Shown: positions 1-6,919 of the stretch, one piece after another
Position numbering within the stretch: the first letter of the stretch is position 1
Layout of the letters: each line of letters opens with the position of its first letter
Origin: Bacteroidota bacterium
Lineage (GTDB): Bacteria > Bacteroidota > Bacteroidia > Flavobacteriales > Weeksellaceae
Reading direction: 5' to 3'
Length of the DNA stretch: 8,578 bases
Assembly (NCBI GenBank): GCA_023458535.1
Contig: JAEWYW010000075.1
Span: 1-8,578, forward strand
Program-made: the position numbers and the translations under genes
The notes under the pieces: generated by a model
Told to the model about the DNA's origin: nothing
What the model saw: only the letters and a program-made list of their open reading frames with translations
Database searches by the model: none

Positions 1-245
1 AATAGTTTTCGCTTCCTTCTGTTATAAACACTTCTTTCAATTTTTGGTTCAATTTCAAAACCTTTTATTTCTCTAAAAAGTTGATGTTCAGAATCAATGG
101 ACTTAAATTCAGCCAAAATAATCAAACCAATCAACTCTATATCAGATAGTTTTGGTTTTATAGGTTTAAAATAAAAATCTTCAGTTTCTGAAATGTCTCT
201 TAAATTATTTAAAATTAAATTGTAACTTGCCTCAAGGTTGCTCAT
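1..245 (-). CDS. IS982-family transposase, N-terminal part (cut by window edge)
   Basis: A continuous minus-strand frame of 81 complete codons opens with ATG at 245-243 and is still open at the left edge. The protein begins MSNLEASYNLILNNL and contains FYFKPIKPKLSDIELIGL, an SIDSEHQLF segment and KIERSVYNRRKRKL. This matches my memory of the N-terminal region of IS982-family transposases, which are common in Riemerella and Chryseobacterium. Full-length family members are roughly 290 residues with a DDE catalytic core; that core lies outside this window, so activity cannot be judged. No stop or frameshift occurs in the visible part. The start has no obvious Shine-Dalgarno sequence. The gene diverges from uvrC. 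The family call is from recognised motifs, not from a search. Confidence 0.85.
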   Translation of the reverse strand, partial: MSNLEASYNLILNNLRDISETEDFYFKPIKPKLSDIELIGLIILAEFKSIDSEHQLFREIKGFEIEPKIERSVYNRRKRKL

Positions 246-324
246 AATTGTATTTGATTGGTAGTCAATACAATATACTAATTTTTAGTCAATTGAGCAA
301 CCTACTTTATAATGCACTACGAGT
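1..324 (-). mobile_element. IS982-family insertion sequence, right-hand (transposase 5') portion
   Basis: The transposase fragment plus about 80 bp of upstream noncoding DNA form one end of an insertion sequence. Read outward-in on the minus strand, the probable terminal inverted repeat starts near 324 as ACTCGTAGTGCATTATAAAG. This resembles the AC-starting termini of IS982 elements. The opposite end is outside the window, so neither the inverted repeat pair nor a target duplication can be seen, and the 324 boundary is a guess to within several bases. The next base pairs lead directly into the uvrC -7 box. Confidence 0.6.
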
Positions 325-333
325 TTAATTACT

Positions 334-341
334 TATTTTTG
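334..341 (+). promoter_or_regulatory. Bacteroidota -7 promoter box of uvrC (TATTTTTG)
   Basis: TATTTTTG fits the TAnnTTTG -7 consensus of Bacteroidota housekeeping promoters. It ends four bases before the GTG start of uvrC, so transcription would begin at or next to the start codon and the mRNA would be leaderless or nearly so. No good TTTG -33 element lies at the usual distance. That region falls in the presumed IS end, where the nearest candidate is the TTTA at 306-309. Confidence 0.55.
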
Positions 342-345
342 CGAT

Positions 346-2142
346 GTGAATAGTCAATTAGAACTTCAACTTAAAACACTTCCTTCAGATCCTGGAGTGT
401 ACCGTTATTACGATAAAAATGAGCAATTATTGTATGTAGGAAAAGCCAAAAACCTCAAAAAAAGAGTGCTATCCTACTTTAATAAGAATTTGTTGAGTTC
501 TAGAACAAGAATTATGGTGGGCAAAATCCGCCGCCTGGAAACCACCATTGTCAACAGCGAGTACGACGCTCTTTTATTAGAAAATAATTTAATAAAAGAA
601 CATCAACCGTTCTACAACATCATGTTGAAGGACGACAAAACCTATCCCTGGATTTGTATTAAAAATGAACCATTTCCCAGAATTTTTCTTACCCGAACAA
701 TCATTAAGGACGGTTCAGAGTACTATGGTCCTTACGCTAAAGTTCGTCCCGCAAAAATATTGCTGGATACCATAAAACATTTGTATAAACTAAGAACTTG
801 TAACCTTAATTTGGCTCCAGAAAAGATTCAGGAAGGAAAATACAAAGTATGCTTAGAATACCACATTAAAAACTGCGATGGCCCCTGCGAACAACTTGAA
901 AGCAAGCAAGATTACGATGAGAAAATAGAGGCCATACGAGGAATTATTAAAGGGGATTTCAGAAAATCAAAAGAATATTTAATCAATCAAATGATGAAAT
1001 ATGCAGAGGCTTTGCAATTCGAAAAAGCCCAAATGATAAAGGAGCGTATTGATTTATTGGATGATTTTCAAACCAAAAATACCATTATGAATCCTAATAT
1101 GGATGATATTGATGTTTTTGGAATGACGAGTGATGAAACTGCTGCGTACGTTAATTTTTTTAAAATAAGAAACGGAAATATTATTCAGAGTTACACAACG
1201 GAGATTAAAAAAATCCTCGACGAAAGCGATGAAGAAATTATGGAAGAAGCTTTGATTGAGATTCGACAGAAATTTAGTTCAGATTCCAAAGAAATCTTAC
1301 TGCCGTTTCATCTTTCTGTGGAGATTCCGAATGTGAAAATTATGGTTCCAAAGGTGGGCGACAAAAAACGCATCGTGGAACTTTCCGAGAAAAACGCGAA
1401 GGAATACCGTCTTGAAAAACTAAAGCAGGTACAAATTATAGACCCGGAAAGGCATACCAACAGAATTATGGCAGAAATGCAAAAATTATTGAGAATGCCC
1501 GTTGAGCCGCGTCATATTGAAGGTTTCGACAACTCCAATATCCAAGGTACAAATCCTGTTTCGGCATGTGTCGTTTTTAAAAATGGAAAACCCAGTAAAG
1601 CCGATTACAGAATTTTTCATCCGAAAACGGTTGAAGGACCTAATGATTTCGCCACAATGGAAGAAGTAATTTATAGACGATACAAAAGACTTTTAGAAGA
1701 AAACGAGCCTCTTCCAGAACTTATTTTAATTGATGGCGGCAAAGGTCAGCTTTCTTCGGCTGTTAAAAGTTTGAAACTGCTCGGTCTTTACGGCAAAATA
1801 ACCGTTATTGGGATTGCAAAACGTTTGGAAGAAATTTATTTTCCAGAAGATTCTGTGCCCTTATATTTAGATAAAAAATCCGAAACTTTAAAAATTCTTC
1901 AAAGGGTTCGAGATGAGGCACACCGTTTTGGAGTAAAACATCATAGAACTAGAAGAAAAAATTCCACCATTCAAACAGAGTTGGAGGAAATTCCTGGCGT
2001 AGGAGAAAAATCCATCGAATTGTTACTTTCCAAATTAAAATCCGTGAAGAGAATTCGCGAAGCCAGCAAAGAAACCCTAGAAGAAATCCTTGGAAAATCT
2101 AAAGGGAAAGTGGTTTGGGATTATTTTAATGCTGAAAATTAA
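346..2142 (+). CDS. uvrC: UvrABC excinuclease subunit C
   Basis: UvrC makes the dual incisions in nucleotide excision repair after UvrA and UvrB have located and loaded on the lesion; it acts in the cytoplasm on DNA. All family parts are present in order over 598 residues, the normal length. The GIY-YIG nuclease is at about 15-95 (GVY 17-19, YVG 30-32, R40, E79). A four-cysteine cluster follows (C152, C169, C177, C181); its last three spacings match the reported iron-sulfur ligands of E. coli UvrC. The UVR/UvrB-binding coiled segment is near 208-242. The RNase H-like nuclease has D395, D463 in LIDGGKGQL and H526 in DEAHRFG. Tandem helix-hairpin-helix motifs lie at about 545-595 (IPGVGEKS). 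The GTG start is supported by the family-like N-terminus (LKTLPSDPGVY) and by the promoter box just upstream. The overlapping ATG at 344 runs straight into TGA. The gene ends two bases from the converging minus-strand operon. Confidence 0.97.
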   Translation: MNSQLELQLKTLPSDPGVYRYYDKNEQLLYVGKAKNLKKRVLSYFNKNLLSSRTRIMVGKIRRLETTIVNSEYDALLLENNLIKEHQPFYNIMLKDDKTYPWICIKNEPFPRIFLTRTIIKDGSEYYGPYAKVRPAKILLDTIKHLYKLRTCNLNLAPEKIQEGKYKVCLEYHIKNCDGPCEQLESKQDYDEKIEAIRGIIKGDFRKSKEYLINQMMKYAEALQFEKAQMIKERIDLLDDFQTKNTIMNPNMDDIDVFGMTSDETAAYVNFFKIRNGNIIQSYTTEIKKILDESDEEIMEEALIEIRQKFSSDSKEILLPFHLSVEIPNVKIMVPKVGDKKRIVELSEKNAKEYRLEKLKQVQIIDPERHTNRIMAEMQKLLRMPVEPRHIEGFDNSNIQGTNPVSACVVFKNGKPSKADYRIFHPKTVEGPNDFATMEEVIYRRYKRLLEENEPLPELILIDGGKGQLSSAVKSLKLLGLYGKITVIGIAKRLEEIYFPEDSVPLYLDKKSETLKILQRVRDEAHRFGVKHHRTRRKNSTIQTELEEIPGVGEKSIELLLSKLKSVKRIREASKETLEEILGKSKGKVVWDYFNAEN

Positions 2143-2144
2143 TT

Positions 2145-2915
2145 TTATTTTACAGACATTATTCTTTGGCTAAATGTTCCATCTTTTTGGGGAACTTCTA
2201 CAACCAAATTTCCATTTTCAAAATACGCAAAAGCTGCTGTTTTATTTTCTAAAACCACCCTGTACAAACCTTGCTTTCCTGTTTCTGTAAAAGTTGCATA
2301 TGCTTGAGAAGAGTTGGGTTTTACTAAAATAAACTGCGAACCAGAAATATTTACTTTCTGCAGATTAACGTTGCCATCTGAAAAAGCATCCGCTGAACTT
2401 GTTTGCACAGTATTATTTGTTGTAGTTATCGTAGTTGAAGTAGTATTTGTGGTGGCTACTTGCTGTACATTTTGTGGTTTTGCAGAAAGCTTTGAAGCGC
2501 CTGGAGACGAAGCAGCAACACTTGTTAAAGATTTTTTCAATGCATCGGGAAAACCAATTTCAAATTCTTTAGCATCCGAATCACCTTTGGATGATGCAAT
2601 GATTTTATCATTACAATCTTTAAACTGCAACACAACTTTATTTCTTAACCAAGAACTGTCATCCAAAATATCTGCTTTTGCAACCAGACAAGGATTTTGT
2701 TGCAGCTCCATTGGCCACTCGGCAATATTATCTGAAACTACTTTATATTTTTTTGCTTGTAAGCTTTTAGATAAAATAGCATTCAAATTATAAGTATTGA
2801 TTTTCTTATCAGCGAATTTTGCCGGAACAGAAATGTATTCGTAGGCATTAATATTTTGTGCTGAAAGCGCAACTGAAGTTCCTATTAAAAAGCAAACGGA
2901 AAGTATTTTAAACAT
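2145..2915 (-). CDS. exported protein of unknown function with Thr/Ser-rich linker
   Basis: This 256-residue protein has a clear signal peptide (hydrophobic residues 3-18, probable cleavage after ALSA or SAQ near 19-20), so it should leave the cytoplasm. An N-terminal region of about 25-130 has two cysteines (C76, C101) that could form a disulfide. A low-complexity linker at about 146-176, dominated by T, S, N and Q, leads to a C-terminal region of about 180-256 with alternating hydrophobic residues suggesting beta strands. I recognise no family and no type IX sorting C-terminal domain. It is the last gene of a minus-strand set, 29 bp after the PorV/PorQ-like gene, so co-transcription is likely and a role in the envelope is a reasonable inference, not shown. 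The ATG at 2915 directly precedes the signal peptide and is preceded by an A-rich stretch rather than a Shine-Dalgarno sequence. Confidence 0.85.
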   Translation of the reverse strand: MFKILSVCFLIGTSVALSAQNINAYEYISVPAKFADKKINTYNLNAILSKSLQAKKYKVVSDNIAEWPMELQQNPCLVAKADILDDSSWLRNKVVLQFKDCNDKIIASSKGDSDAKEFEIGFPDALKKSLTSVAASSPGASKLSAKPQNVQQVATTNTTSTTITTTNNTVQTSSADAFSDGNVNLQKVNISGSQFILVKPNSSQAYATFTETGKQGLYRVVLENKTAAFAYFENGNLVVEVPQKDGTFSQRIMSVK

Positions 2916-2944
2916 TTTTATTGAAGTAATTTGATTGAAAATAA

Positions 2945-4033
2945 TTAATCATTCCTAAATTCTCCCATATCTAATTTAAGAGAGAAAAAGTTGGAGAAGA
3001 AGTTTGAACCGCCTATTCCCGAGTTCGTAATGGCGTAATCTAAAGTTAAGCCTCGATATTTAATACCTAAACCTGCACTGGGTTGGAAAGAAACTTTTCT
3101 TTTTAAATCCTCAATATCAGTGATCGATTGAAACCTGTTAACACCCAAACGAACGAAAAGCATCTTCTGATAACTCAATTCTGCCCCAGCATATGGTGTA
3201 ATACTTGCAAAATCTGTAGAAACCAAAGCCGCAGTTTTAGCAAAATCTACATTGATACCAGCTTCAGGAAGAATATTAATACTGCTACCCAGTTCAAAAT
3301 TTCTACTGACACCAGCATTCAATTTTGGCATGGTAAGTTCCAATTTATCTTTTGGAGCAGGGTTAAATTCTTCACCATTTACAATAGTAGATAATTTAGA
3401 TTGATTCACAGACCAGAAATTTACTGTTGTAGTAATATCTCGAAGCATAGCACCATACGTCCAACCATTATCTGCACGGTAAATACCTCCAATATCAAAA
3501 CCAAATCCGAATGCATTAGCGAACTTACCCACATTTCTGTACACAATTTTCGCATTTACCCCAACATCAAGATTCTCCATACCGTTCGGGTTAAAAGCGT
3601 AGGAAACCAATGCTGCATAATCCGCCTGTGAGAATTTAGTGATTTTATCGTAATCGATGTTTCCCTCAGAATCAATCATCTGGGTAGTGTTCAAAATATT
3701 ATCAACACCCAATCTTACCAATGAAATCCCGAAAACACCACCGCTATTTTCCAAAACTTTTGCATATGCCATGTAATCGTACTTTGCAATGGATTCGAAG
3801 TACTCAGCGTGCATTGCTGCACCTTGCCAGTCTTTGGTGATAGCATTTAAACCTGCGGGGTTCCACATTGGTGAATAAACATCATTTTGGTTAGAGATTA
3901 CGGCACCGCCCATACCTAAACCTCTGGCTCCAGCTCCAATATTTAAAAATTCATTGGAGTATTTTCTAACAATCTGAGCTTGAGACCACCCAAAACTTAT
4001 AGAAAGAAGCAGTAAAATATATTTTTTGATCAT
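2945..4033 (-). CDS. PorV/PorQ-family outer-membrane beta-barrel protein
   Basis: This 362-residue protein carries a signal peptide (residues 1-19, cleavage near SQA|Q). Next comes the family N-terminal signature: FLNIGAGARGLGMGGA at about 29-44, then the NDVYSPMWNPAGL segment at about 50-62. The rest is rich in alternating hydrophobic and glycine/aromatic residues typical of an outer-membrane barrel (for example FGFGFDIGGIYRA and GLGIKYRGLTLDYAI) and ends in short strand-like segments. Family members include PorV and PorQ of the type IX secretion system and FadL-like porins. This one lacks the exact PorV N-terminus I would expect, so it is better called a paralogue of unknown specific role. 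Its start lies 3 bp beyond the EamA stop codon, implying translational coupling or a shared transcript. The unknown exported protein follows 29 bp downstream. Confidence 0.85.
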   Translation of the reverse strand: MIKKYILLLLSISFGWSQAQIVRKYSNEFLNIGAGARGLGMGGAVISNQNDVYSPMWNPAGLNAITKDWQGAAMHAEYFESIAKYDYMAYAKVLENSGGVFGISLVRLGVDNILNTTQMIDSEGNIDYDKITKFSQADYAALVSYAFNPNGMENLDVGVNAKIVYRNVGKFANAFGFGFDIGGIYRADNGWTYGAMLRDITTTVNFWSVNQSKLSTIVNGEEFNPAPKDKLELTMPKLNAGVSRNFELGSSINILPEAGINVDFAKTAALVSTDFASITPYAGAELSYQKMLFVRLGVNRFQSITDIEDLKRKVSFQPSAGLGIKYRGLTLDYAITNSGIGGSNFFSNFFSLKLDMGEFRND

Positions 4034-4036
4034 AAA

Positions 4037-4924
4037 TTATTGATGCTTGATTAGTGTTTTCTGTTTTCTAGCTTTTATTAAACCATTGCTAACAATGGCT
4101 AATATCATTACAAACGAAGCGATGTAGAAGACAGGACTCATTTGTTCTGATTCTCCAAAGATAAAAAAAGCTAGTATAATTCCGTAAACTGGTTCTAAAT
4201 TCACTGTTAAAATTAAAGTAAAGGGTGAAATATACTTCATTAGTTTTACAGATTCCAACATTGGAAACGCCGTAAAGACACTCGCCAACAATAAAATTAA
4301 CGAGAAATCCCTAATATTTATTTCGGTCATCTGCCCGATTTGCCCTGTGAAGATATAAAAAATGCACAACATTGCCCAACCACAAAAAATCTCGTAAAAA
4401 ATGATGTTTTCAGAGTCGGTTTTACCAAACATTTTACCGTTGAATACAGAGAAAACTGTCCCAAAAATAGCGCATAAAATTCCAAAAATAATTCCTTCCT
4501 TAAATCTAAATTCAGTTTTGAATATGAGTAAGATGCACGCAACAATTACAATCCCCATAATCACTTCGCTGATATCGATCTTTCTTTTAAAAACGATGGG
4601 TTCTAAAATAGATGCAAATAAGGTGGATAAAGATAAACAACTCAAAGCTATGGAAACATTGGAAACTTTAATGGAGTAAAAAAAACAGAGCCAATGCAAC
4701 GCCATGAAGCAACCAATTGCACCCAACTGTAAAAATATTTTTTTGGAGACCTTTAAGCTCTTTCTTTTAATAATTTTAGAAAAAATAAATAGAAAAAAAG
4801 CAGCAAAAAGCATTCGGTAAAAAACCAATATTTGTGCATCTGATGTGATTAGTTTCCCCAGTATTGCCGTAAACCCCCAAAGAAAGACTATTAGATGTAG
4901 TCTGAAAAGAGCTGAATTTTTCAT
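4037..4924 (-). CDS. EamA/DMT-family inner-membrane transporter
   Basis: The protein is very hydrophobic, with about ten membrane segments arranged as two EamA-type halves. The first half starts LHLIVFLWGFTAILGKLI and includes IALSCLSLSTLFASILEPIVFKRK; the second includes IFGTVFSVFNGKMFG and ISPFTLILTVNLEPVYGIIL. The N-P/E-P motifs near the ends of both halves are typical of drug/metabolite transporters, which move amino acids, nucleotides or other small metabolites; the substrate cannot be read from sequence. The frame extends to an ATG at 4963, but I place the start at 4924 (295 residues, MKNSALFRLHLI). The 13 extra residues are polar and unlike the family, and a perfect -7 box lies inside that extension, four bases before the 4924 ATG. 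It is the first gene of the three-gene minus-strand operon. Confidence 0.88.
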   Translation of the reverse strand: MKNSALFRLHLIVFLWGFTAILGKLITSDAQILVFYRMLFAAFFLFIFSKIIKRKSLKVSKKIFLQLGAIGCFMALHWLCFFYSIKVSNVSIALSCLSLSTLFASILEPIVFKRKIDISEVIMGIVIVACILLIFKTEFRFKEGIIFGILCAIFGTVFSVFNGKMFGKTDSENIIFYEIFCGWAMLCIFYIFTGQIGQMTEINIRDFSLILLLASVFTAFPMLESVKLMKYISPFTLILTVNLEPVYGIILAFFIFGESEQMSPVFYIASFVMILAIVSNGLIKARKQKTLIKHQ

Positions 4925-4928
4925 TTCG

Positions 4929-4936
4929 CAAATGTA
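4929..4936 (-). promoter_or_regulatory. Bacteroidota -7 promoter box of the EamA operon (TACATTTG)
   Basis: Read on the minus strand, TACATTTG is an exact TAnnTTTG match and ends four bases before the ATG at 4924. A TTTG at 4964-4961 could be the -33 element, but the 24-bp spacer is slightly longer than usual. Transcripts would be essentially leaderless, with the same geometry as uvrC. Confidence 0.6.
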
Positions 4937-4995
4937 CAAATTGGAAGCATCAGTAAAATGCAAAAATTCAAACAGAAATGTAAAATAATTTTAGA

Positions 4996-5147
4996 TGAAA
5001 GAAAAATCCCGAAAATTCTTCGAATTTTCGGGATCCTCAAATAATAAACTATTAAAAAAATAAACTAGGAACTGAATAAAGCAACATTTTAATGCCTCAC
5101 TTTACTCTTTTGTAAAAATATGTAATTTCTACAATTCTTGCAAGTAA
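4996..5147 (-). ncRNA. candidate small RNA or terminator-containing leader upstream of the EamA gene
   Basis: No gene is visible between 4964 and 5264, yet the minus strand carries a promoter-like box (TAACTTTG at 5158-5151) and, about 115 bases downstream, a perfect hairpin with a T-tract. Together they would define a transcript of about 150 nt. The only short frame I see is an 11-codon ATG frame starting MLLYSVPS, without convincing initiation signals. If some transcripts pass the hairpin they would run into the EamA start at 4924, making this an attenuator leader. I do not recognise a known riboswitch or RNA family in it. The call rests only on the promoter-terminator pairing. Confidence 0.3.
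5002..5034 (-). terminator. intrinsic terminator, minus direction
   Basis: A perfect 13-bp stem (5006-5018 paired with 5022-5034, sequence ATCCCGAAAATTC) has a 3-base loop. On the minus strand it is followed by TTTTTCTTTC. On the plus strand the stem is followed by CCTCAAATAA, so termination is expected mainly for leftward transcripts. No annotated gene lies just upstream on that strand. Confidence 0.75.
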
Positions 5148-5150
5148 TGA

Positions 5151-5158
5151 CAAAGTTA
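5151..5158 (-). promoter_or_regulatory. possible -7 box (TAACTTTG) of an unassigned minus-strand transcript
   Basis: TAACTTTG matches TAnnTTTG on the minus strand. A TTTG at 5186-5183 lies 24 bp upstream. The expected start is near 5147, leading to the terminator at 5034-5002. A single box in AT-rich DNA may be chance. Confidence 0.35.
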
Positions 5159-5232
5159 AATATTTCATAAAATTCTGAAAACCAAAACCTTAATACACCA
5201 ATATTTCATTCCTCAGAAACCCTGAAATTTAC

Positions 5233-5240
5233 TATCTTTA
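5233..5240 (+). promoter_or_regulatory. possible -7 box (TATCTTTA) of the carboxylase gene
   Basis: TATCTTTA matches seven of the defined and free positions of TAnnTTTG, missing the final G. It would give a leader of roughly 20 nt before the ATG at 5265. I see no clear -33 TTTG at the normal distance. Confidence 0.35.
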
Positions 5241-5264
5241 GGCTTCAATAAAGCAAATTAGAGA

Positions 5265-6893
5265 ATGGATTTAGAATTTAACAAAAGGGAAGATCAAAAT
5301 AGATTAAAATTATCAGAAATTACCAGACTGCTAGCCGAAATTAAAAAAGGGGGCGGCGAAAAACGACTTCAAAAAATTCGTGAGGAAGGAAAAATGACTG
5401 CCAGAGAACGAATTGATTATCTATTGGATAAAGATTCTCAATCAATAGAAATCGGTGCTTTTGCAGGTTACGAAATGTATCAGGAAGAAGGTGGTTGCCC
5501 GAGTGGTGGCGTAGTCGTGGTAATGGGATATGTATCGGGTAAGCAATGCATTGTTGTGGCTAATGATGCCTCCGTAAAGGCTGGAGCATGGTTTCCGATT
5601 ACGGGTAAGAAAAATCTTCGCGCACAAGAAATTGCCATGGAAAACAGACTTCCTATCATCTACTTGGTAGATTCTGCGGGGGTTTATTTGCCGATGCAGG
5701 ATGAAATTTTCCCTGATAAAGAGCATTTCGGTAGAATTTTCCGAAATAATGCGAAAATGAGTTCTATGGGAATCATTCAAATCTCTGCCGTAATGGGCAG
5801 TTGCGTTGCGGGTGGTGCATACCTTCCTATTATGAGCGACGAAGCGATGATTGTGGACAAAACAGGTTCTATTTTCTTGGCTGGAAGTTATCTCGTAAAG
5901 GCAGCCATCGGTGAAACCATTGATAATGAAACTTTGGGTGGAGCTACCACACACTGTGAGATTTCTGGAGTTACCGACTATAAAGCGAAAGACGATAAAG
6001 ATGCACTGAACAGAATTAGAACCATCATGAAATCGGTTGGTGCATATGAAAAAGCAGGATTCGACAGAACGGAAAGTTTTCCTCCAAAAGAAAGTCCAGA
6101 AAATATTTTTGGTATCATGCCTTCGTCAAAAGCGGATCAATATGACACGTATGAGATTATCAAATGTTTGGTTGACAATTCAGAGTATGAGGAATATAAG
6201 CCAGATTATGGTAAAACAATCATCTGTGCTACGGCAAGAATCGATGGTTGGGTAGTAGGAATTGTTGCTAACCAAAGAAAACTGGTAAAAAGTGGAAAAG
6301 GCGAAATGCAGTTTGGAGGTGTTATCTATTCGGATTCTGCTGATAAAGCAACGCGCTTCATTGCCAACTGCAATCAGAGAAAAATTCCGTTGGTGTTCCT
6401 GCAAGATGTTACTGGTTTTATGGTAGGTTCAAAATCAGAACATGGCGGAATCATTAAAGACGGTGCTAAAATGGTAAATGCGGTATCCAACTCTGTAGTT
6501 CCAAAATTCACCATTATCACAGGGAATTCATACGGAGCTGGTAATTATGCAATGTGTGGAAAGGCCTACGATCCAAGACTAATCGTAGCTTGGCCTTGGG
6601 CAGAATTAGCAGTAATGGGTGGAGCTCAGGCAGCAAAGGTATTGGCTCAAATTCAGGAATCAACGCTTAAAAAACAAGGTAAGCAGATTACCGAAGAAGA
6701 GAGTAACGAGATTCTAGAAACTATTTCTAAAAGGTATCAAAAACAAACAGAATCAACATACGCAGCAGCACGTTTATGGACAGATGCCATCATTAATCCT
6801 CTAGACACTAGAAAATGGATTTCTATGGGTATAGAAGCTGCCAATCACGCTCCCATAACCGAAAAATTTAACTTAGGAGTAATTCAAGTGTAA
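5265..6893 (+). CDS. acyl-CoA carboxylase beta (carboxyltransferase) subunit, methylcrotonyl-CoA carboxylase type
   Basis: This subunit transfers the carboxyl group from carboxybiotin to an acyl-CoA in the cytoplasm. The methylcrotonyl type serves leucine breakdown. The 542 residues match the family length. The N-terminus has GGGEKRLQKIREEGKMTARERI (about 29-50). The first crotonase-like half has SAGVYLPMQDEIFPDKEHFGR (about 137-157), then the oxyanion-type GSCVAGGAYLP at 178-188. The second half has QDVTGFMVG and, from 420, GNSYGAGNYAMCGKAYDPR. The HFGRIFRNNAKMSS region and the G-S-C variant of the active loop favour methylcrotonyl- or geranyl-CoA carboxylase over propionyl-CoA carboxylase, which reads GPCAGGAVYSP there. 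The biotin-carrying alpha subunit is not in the window, so it must be encoded elsewhere. The ATG is preceded by an A-rich GAGA-containing stretch. The next gene starts 26 bp downstream and may be co-transcribed. Confidence 0.93.
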   Translation: MDLEFNKREDQNRLKLSEITRLLAEIKKGGGEKRLQKIREEGKMTARERIDYLLDKDSQSIEIGAFAGYEMYQEEGGCPSGGVVVVMGYVSGKQCIVVANDASVKAGAWFPITGKKNLRAQEIAMENRLPIIYLVDSAGVYLPMQDEIFPDKEHFGRIFRNNAKMSSMGIIQISAVMGSCVAGGAYLPIMSDEAMIVDKTGSIFLAGSYLVKAAIGETIDNETLGGATTHCEISGVTDYKAKDDKDALNRIRTIMKSVGAYEKAGFDRTESFPPKESPENIFGIMPSSKADQYDTYEIIKCLVDNSEYEEYKPDYGKTIICATARIDGWVVGIVANQRKLVKSGKGEMQFGGVIYSDSADKATRFIANCNQRKIPLVFLQDVTGFMVGSKSEHGGIIKDGAKMVNAVSNSVVPKFTIITGNSYGAGNYAMCGKAYDPRLIVAWPWAELAVMGGAQAAKVLAQIQESTLKKQGKQITEEESNEILETISKRYQKQTESTYAAARLWTDAIINPLDTRKWISMGIEAANHAPITEKFNLGVIQV

Positions 6894-6919
6894 TTGCTTG
6901 AAACATAAAAAACACAAAT

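Noticed and set aside
286..359. TAGTCAATT repeated at 286-294 and 351-359 (and TAGTCAAT at 262-269), possibly a target duplication
   Set aside because: The copies do not flank the proposed IS end, and one lies inside uvrC codons 2-5; likely chance in AT-rich sequence.
2314..2793. Long plus-strand open frame opposite the 256-residue exported protein
   Set aside because: It lies wholly antisense to a gene with a clear signal peptide and operon context, and its own product looks like a random translation with irregular cysteines.
3128..3631. Two short plus-strand frames opposite the PorV/PorQ-like gene
   Set aside because: Antisense to a well-supported membrane protein gene, with compositions expected of shadows.
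5061..5096. 11-codon minus-strand frame (MLLYSVPSLFF) as a leader peptide
   Set aside because: No run of a single regulatory amino acid and no convincing initiation context; too short to support.
5442..5954. 170-codon minus-strand open frame inside the carboxylase gene
   Set aside because: Antisense shadow of a strongly conserved gene; no recognisable motifs or start signals.
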